In this document: positions 61,138 to 64,000 of the stretch, piece after piece
Layout: each line of letters opens with the position of its first letter
Numbering within the stretch: the first letter of the stretch is position 1
Assembly: GCA_965202845.1 (NCBI GenBank)
Contig: OZ241856.1
Location: 2,294,001 to 2,358,000 of the forward strand
Direction of reading: 5' to 3'
From: CBDATA01 sp965202845
GTDB lineage: Bacteria > Acidobacteriota > Vicinamibacteria > Marinacidobacterales > Marinacidobacteraceae
Length of the DNA: 64,000 nt
The notes under the pieces: model-generated
Database searches by the model: none
Told to the model about the DNA's origin: nothing
The model's input: only the letters and a program-made list of their open reading frames with translations
Translations under genes and position numbers: made by a program

Positions 61138-62501
61138 CAGCCCTCCTTCTCCAGCGCGTCGAGCACCCGGCGCAGCGCCGGGGCGTAGTCGTTCTTGCCG
61201 GGGCAGACGAAGCTGAGCAGGGCGAGATCCTCCTCGACGAGCTCGAGCGCCCCCAGCTCCTCGGCGCGCTCCAGGTCCTCCATCAGCAACGCCCGCAGCA
61301 GGAAGACCGGCGGGATGTCGAAGGGCATGACCCGTTCGTAGACCCCGATCGGCACGATGGCGCGGCGGGAGCCGTGCGCGCTGGTGGTGAGCCGCCAGCC
61401 CCGCCGGGGGGACGGAAGCAGCGAGGAGGCGAACGAGCGGGTCGCCGAAACCGCCCCGAATCCGGGAGCGAGCCAGCCCAGCGTCCGCCGCCGCCGGTCC
61501 TCCTCGAGAACGGTGACCTGGCGGTGGTAGCGGCCCAGGTACGCCTCCTCCCCCTGGGCGGCGCGGCCCGACAGCGCCGAGCCGGAAAGGACCCGAAGAT
61601 CGCCGGGGGCGGCGTCCAGTCCCTCCACTGCGGCGCCGAGCGGCGTCCGGAGCAGGCGCGGGCGGGCCGCCGGGGGGCCGCCCAGCGCGATGAGGCGCAT
61701 CGGGTCCGGTTCGCCGGTGCGCAGCAGCCGGCCGAGCGCGGCCAGATCCTGGGCGTCCAGGTGCCAGGCTTCCCGGTCGCGCCCGGCCCGGGACAGCAGG
61801 TGGATGTGGAGGCCGGGGTCGCCCGCCGGGTGCGGGCCGGCGAACTCCTCGTGCCGGACCCGTTCCGATTCCGGGACCGGAAGCCGCTTTCCGGGCGCCG
61901 CGCACAGGAAGACCGGCCCGTCGGTGAGCCGGGACAGGGCGGCGACTCCCCACTGGAGGTCGCCGTCGCGGCCCTCCACCGCCGCCGCCGGGTCGGGCGC
62001 CAGCGGCGCGGTGTCCATCGCGGTGACCAGAATCGCGCGGGGCCGGCGCTCCGGGTTGGCGACCCGGCCGAACGGGCGGCTGCGGATCGCGGTCCACTCC
62101 CCCGATTCCAGCAGCGCCTCCTTGAGCGCGTCCGGGTCCATCGCCTCGGGATGGTTTCCGGAGCTCCGCAAGGTCCGGCCGGCGTCGGGGCGTCCGCCCC
62201 GCTCGCCCGCCGAGACTTCGATCACCAGCGAACGGAACGCCCGCCGCTCCCCGCGGTGGATCGCCTTGACCCGGCCCCCGACCGGAGCGACGAAGCGCAC
62301 GCCGGGGGTCTTCTTGTCCTCGAACAGCGTCGTCCCCCGGTCCACCGCGTCTCCCGGCTCCACCCGCATGGTGGGACGCATCCCCGGATAGTCGGCGCCC
62401 AGCAGCGCGACTTCGGCGGGCATCCAGGGGGATGCCGGCCCCGGTTCCGGGGCGCCGGCGAGCCGGACGTCGAAGCCGCGCCGGATGCGATGAAGACTCA
62501 T
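61137..62501 (-). CDS. nqrA: Na+-translocating NADH:quinone reductase subunit A
   Basis: The protein has 454 residues. It opens with RIRRGFDVRLAGAPEP. GMRPTMRVEPGDAVDRGTTL, FEDKKTPGVRFVAPVGG and VKAIHRGERRAFRSLVIE follow, the conserved N-terminal half of NqrA. SSLLPSPRRGWRLTT and SFVCPGKNDYAPALRRVLD close the protein. It is the peripheral cytoplasmic subunit that contributes to quinone binding. First gene of the nqr operon; 55 bases separate it from the parvulin lipoprotein gene upstream. Confidence 0.95.
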   Translation of the reverse strand: MSLHRIRRGFDVRLAGAPEPGPASPWMPAEVALLGADYPGMRPTMRVEPGDAVDRGTTLFEDKKTPGVRFVAPVGGRVKAIHRGERRAFRSLVIEVSAGERGGRPDAGRTLRSSGNHPEAMDPDALKEALLESGEWTAIRSRPFGRVANPERRPRAILVTAMDTAPLAPDPAAAVEGRDGDLQWGVAALSRLTDGPVFLCAAPGKRLPVPESERVRHEEFAGPHPAGDPGLHIHLLSRAGRDREAWHLDAQDLAALGRLLRTGEPDPMRLIALGGPPAARPRLLRTPLGAAVEGLDAAPGDLRVLSGSALSGRAAQGEEAYLGRYHRQVTVLEEDRRRRTLGWLAPGFGAVSATRSFASSLLPSPRRGWRLTTSAHGSRRAIVPIGVYERVMPFDIPPVFLLRALLMEDLERAEELGALELVEEDLALLSFVCPGKNDYAPALRRVLDALEKEG

Positions 62502-62556
62502 GCGGGGAAGAACACTGCGCTCGGGAGAACCGTCAATTCTTCCACAGCGGCCCCGG

Positions 62557-63390
62557 TCAGGAAGGCGCCACCGGTTCGCGTCCCAGATAGGGGAAGGCGA
62601 GCCGGCCGGAGAACACCGTGACCGGGTAGCGCCGCCGGAGGTCGGCCAGGAGGTCGGCCATCCGTTCGTCCGCCCGCCGCTCGAGGATGCTCCGGCGGAC
62701 CACCGGCGCCGCCTCCTCCGGATCCACCGCCCCGCCACCCTCGGCGCGGGCGTCCAGGCGGAAGATGCGAAATCCGTTCGGAGTTTCGAGGACTCCGGTG
62801 GACTCGCCGATCTCCAGCGGGCGCACCGCCGCCTCCACCGCTTCCGGGAGCTCCCCCTCCCGGAAGACGCCCACCGGATGGAATTCCACCGCGGCGGCGC
62901 CCCGTTCGGCTTCCTCCCTGGTTCCGAAACGCCCCTCGGAGAGGGTGATGGTGGCAGGACGACGGTAAAGCGGGCCGGAAACCTCCCATTCGAGCGCCAT
63001 ATCCTCTTCGGTGACTTCGAGATCTTGGAGAACGCCCTCCTCGAGGAACCGCTGCGCCAGCAGGCGATTCCGAATCTCGTCGCGCAAGCCCGCCGGATGG
63101 GGCGTCGCCGGTTCGGCGCGGTCGAGCGCGGCGATCTCGAACCGCACCTCGGTCTCCGAGACCGTGAATCCGGCGTCCCGGGCGCCCAGAACCAGCAGCC
63201 TCTCCCGGATGAACTCGTCCAGCAGGGCGCTTCGCACCTCCGACCCCGGGGACGGAGCGAAGCCGGCGCGCGTTTCGAGGAACCGGTCGAAATCCCGCTG
63301 GACGAACTCCTGCGCGCCCAGCCGCACGATCGGGTCTCCCCCGGAACAACCCGCCAGCACCAGGGCGGCGAGGAGCGGAAGGCGAAGCAT
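62557..63390 (-). CDS. Parvulin-type peptidyl-prolyl isomerase lipoprotein (SurA/PrsA-like)
   Basis: The protein has 277 residues with a lipoprotein signal (LPLLAALVLAGC). A helical SurA-like N-terminal part (FVQRDFDRFLETRAGF, LLDEFIRERLLVLGARDAG) leads to a PpiC-type domain: ITLSEGRFGTREEAERGA, HPVGVFREGELPEAVEAAV and TGVLETPNGFRIFRLD. It should help fold outer-membrane or exported proteins. The ATG overlaps the mfd stop (TGATG). Confidence 0.88.
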   Translation of the reverse strand: MLRLPLLAALVLAGCSGGDPIVRLGAQEFVQRDFDRFLETRAGFAPSPGSEVRSALLDEFIRERLLVLGARDAGFTVSETEVRFEIAALDRAEPATPHPAGLRDEIRNRLLAQRFLEEGVLQDLEVTEEDMALEWEVSGPLYRRPATITLSEGRFGTREEAERGAAAVEFHPVGVFREGELPEAVEAAVRPLEIGESTGVLETPNGFRIFRLDARAEGGGAVDPEEAAPVVRRSILERRADERMADLLADLRRRYPVTVFSGRLAFPYLGREPVAPS

Positions 63391-64000
63391 CACTCCTGCA
63401 TCCGGGAGACGGTCTCGACGGCGGCGAGCGTCATGGCGAGGGATTCGAGGATGGCTTCCGGTCCGGCGCCCTGGGGAAGGGGCGAGCGGAGGCTGCGTCC
63501 CCGTTCGTCCGCCTCCAGCGTCAGCGTTCCGCCGTCGCGGGCGATCCGGACGTAGCCCAGCGCCTCGGCCTTGAGGCGGAGGTCCAGGTGGCGGAACAGC
63601 AGCTCCACGTCGGGCGGCGGCGGGCCGAAGCGATCCCGGAGATCGCGGCGCAGACGCTCGACTTCCCCGGCGTCGCGCGCCGCCGAGGCCCGCTTGTAGA
63701 GCCACATTCGATGTCGGGAATCGCTCAGGTAGCTCTCCGGGATGCGCAACTGGAAGCGAAGCTGCAGCTGGCAGCGGGCGGGGAGCGGCTGCCCGCGCGC
63801 TTCGGCGACCGCCTCTTCCAGCAGCCGATGGTACAGGTCGAAACCCACCGCCTCCAGGTGGCCGTGCTGGGCGGCGCCCAGCAGGTCGCCGACGCCCCGG
63901 AGCTCCATGTCGAGCGCCGCGATCCGGAAGCCGGCGCCCAGCTCGCTGAATTCGCGGAGGGCGGCGAGCCGGGGGCGGGCCTTTTCCGAGAGCGCGGCGC
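63390..64000 (-). CDS. mfd: Transcription-repair coupling factor Mfd, C-terminal part (gene runs off the window)
   Basis: The visible 203 residues are the end of Mfd. FSELGAGFRIAALDMELRG, GVGDLLGAAQHGHLEAVGF and YHRLLEEAVAE belong to the last part of the translocase module. The TRCF D7 domain follows (PESYLSDSRHRMWLYKRAS, LRDRFGPPPPDVELLFRHLD). Mfd removes stalled RNA polymerase at DNA lesions and recruits UvrA. The N-terminal part lies beyond 64000. Confidence 0.93.
   Translation of the reverse strand, partial: AALSEKARPRLAALREFSELGAGFRIAALDMELRGVGDLLGAAQHGHLEAVGFDLYHRLLEEAVAEARGQPLPARCQLQLRFQLRIPESYLSDSRHRMWLYKRASAARDAGEVERLRRDLRDRFGPPPPDVELLFRHLDLRLKAEALGYVRIARDGGTLTLEADERGRSLRSPLPQGAGPEAILESLAMTLAAVETVSRMQE

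Overview
The window reads as one contiguous piece of a G+C-rich (about two thirds G+C by eye), gene-dense bacterial chromosome. The gene set points to a Gram-negative heterotroph with an outer membrane. It includes a TonB-dependent receptor with an N-terminal carboxypeptidase-regulatory-like domain, a sortilin/VPS10-type Asp-box protein, several exported peptidases, a tripartite RND pump, Na+-translocating NADH:quinone reductase and many lipoproteins. Together these suit Acidobacteriota best. That placement is inferred from gene families only; there is no rRNA or ribosomal protein gene here to test it.

Layout. 1-6096 (minus): an overlapping operon of a VPS10-like exported protein, an unknown membrane protein, a VIT1/CCC1-type metal transporter and a truncated lipoprotein gene. 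6097-14355: an accessory region. It holds a restriction-modification module (MT-A70 adenine methyltransferase plus a BglII/BstYI-like endonuclease), one ISL3-family element, two IS1634-family elements and a broken two-domain VOC/glyoxalase-like lipoprotein gene. 14356-24256: exported M18 aminopeptidase, M19 dipeptidase, sodium:solute symporter, SDR, spondin-domain lipoprotein, FAD oxidoreductase and acyl-CoA dehydrogenase. 24260-25951: a small defence/stability cluster (VapBC and an Mrr-like type IV restriction protein). 25957-30985: alkaline phosphatase, tRNA-Arg(CCG), tRNA-Lys(CUU), thiI, a DSD1-like exported PLP enzyme and small proteins. 31010-43608 (minus): a lone molybdenum hydroxylase large subunit, a beta-propeller protein, a FabZ-like dehydratase, a heterodimeric ABC exporter, a thioredoxin-fold protein, an M28 peptidase, MgtE with a stand-alone MgtE-N/CBS companion, and an MscS-like channel. 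43616-49576 (minus): TolC, adaptor and RND pump. 49690-52516 (plus): Ca2+/Na+ antiporter, serine hydrolase, a gene remnant and an unknown small protein. 52541-64000 (minus): mfd (partial), parvulin lipoprotein, nqrABCDEF-apbE-nqrM and the TonB-dependent receptor.

The most informative part is the accessory region, because three insertions can be undone on paper. Removing the ISL3 element (6929-8396) with one 8-bp target copy restores the endonuclease frame. Removing the second IS1634 element (12244-14166) with one 99-bp repeat restores the VOC gene to a 322-codon frame. The first IS1634 element (9190-11110) lies between two identical 193-bp repeats. Its insertion fell inside the methyltransferase gene, but the long duplication rebuilt a complete copy on one side and left a 58-codon stub with the original promoter on the other. 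The result is an intact methyltransferase with a dead endonuclease, a restriction-modification system caught while turning into an orphan methyltransferase. I found no CRISPR array, rRNA or prophage module.
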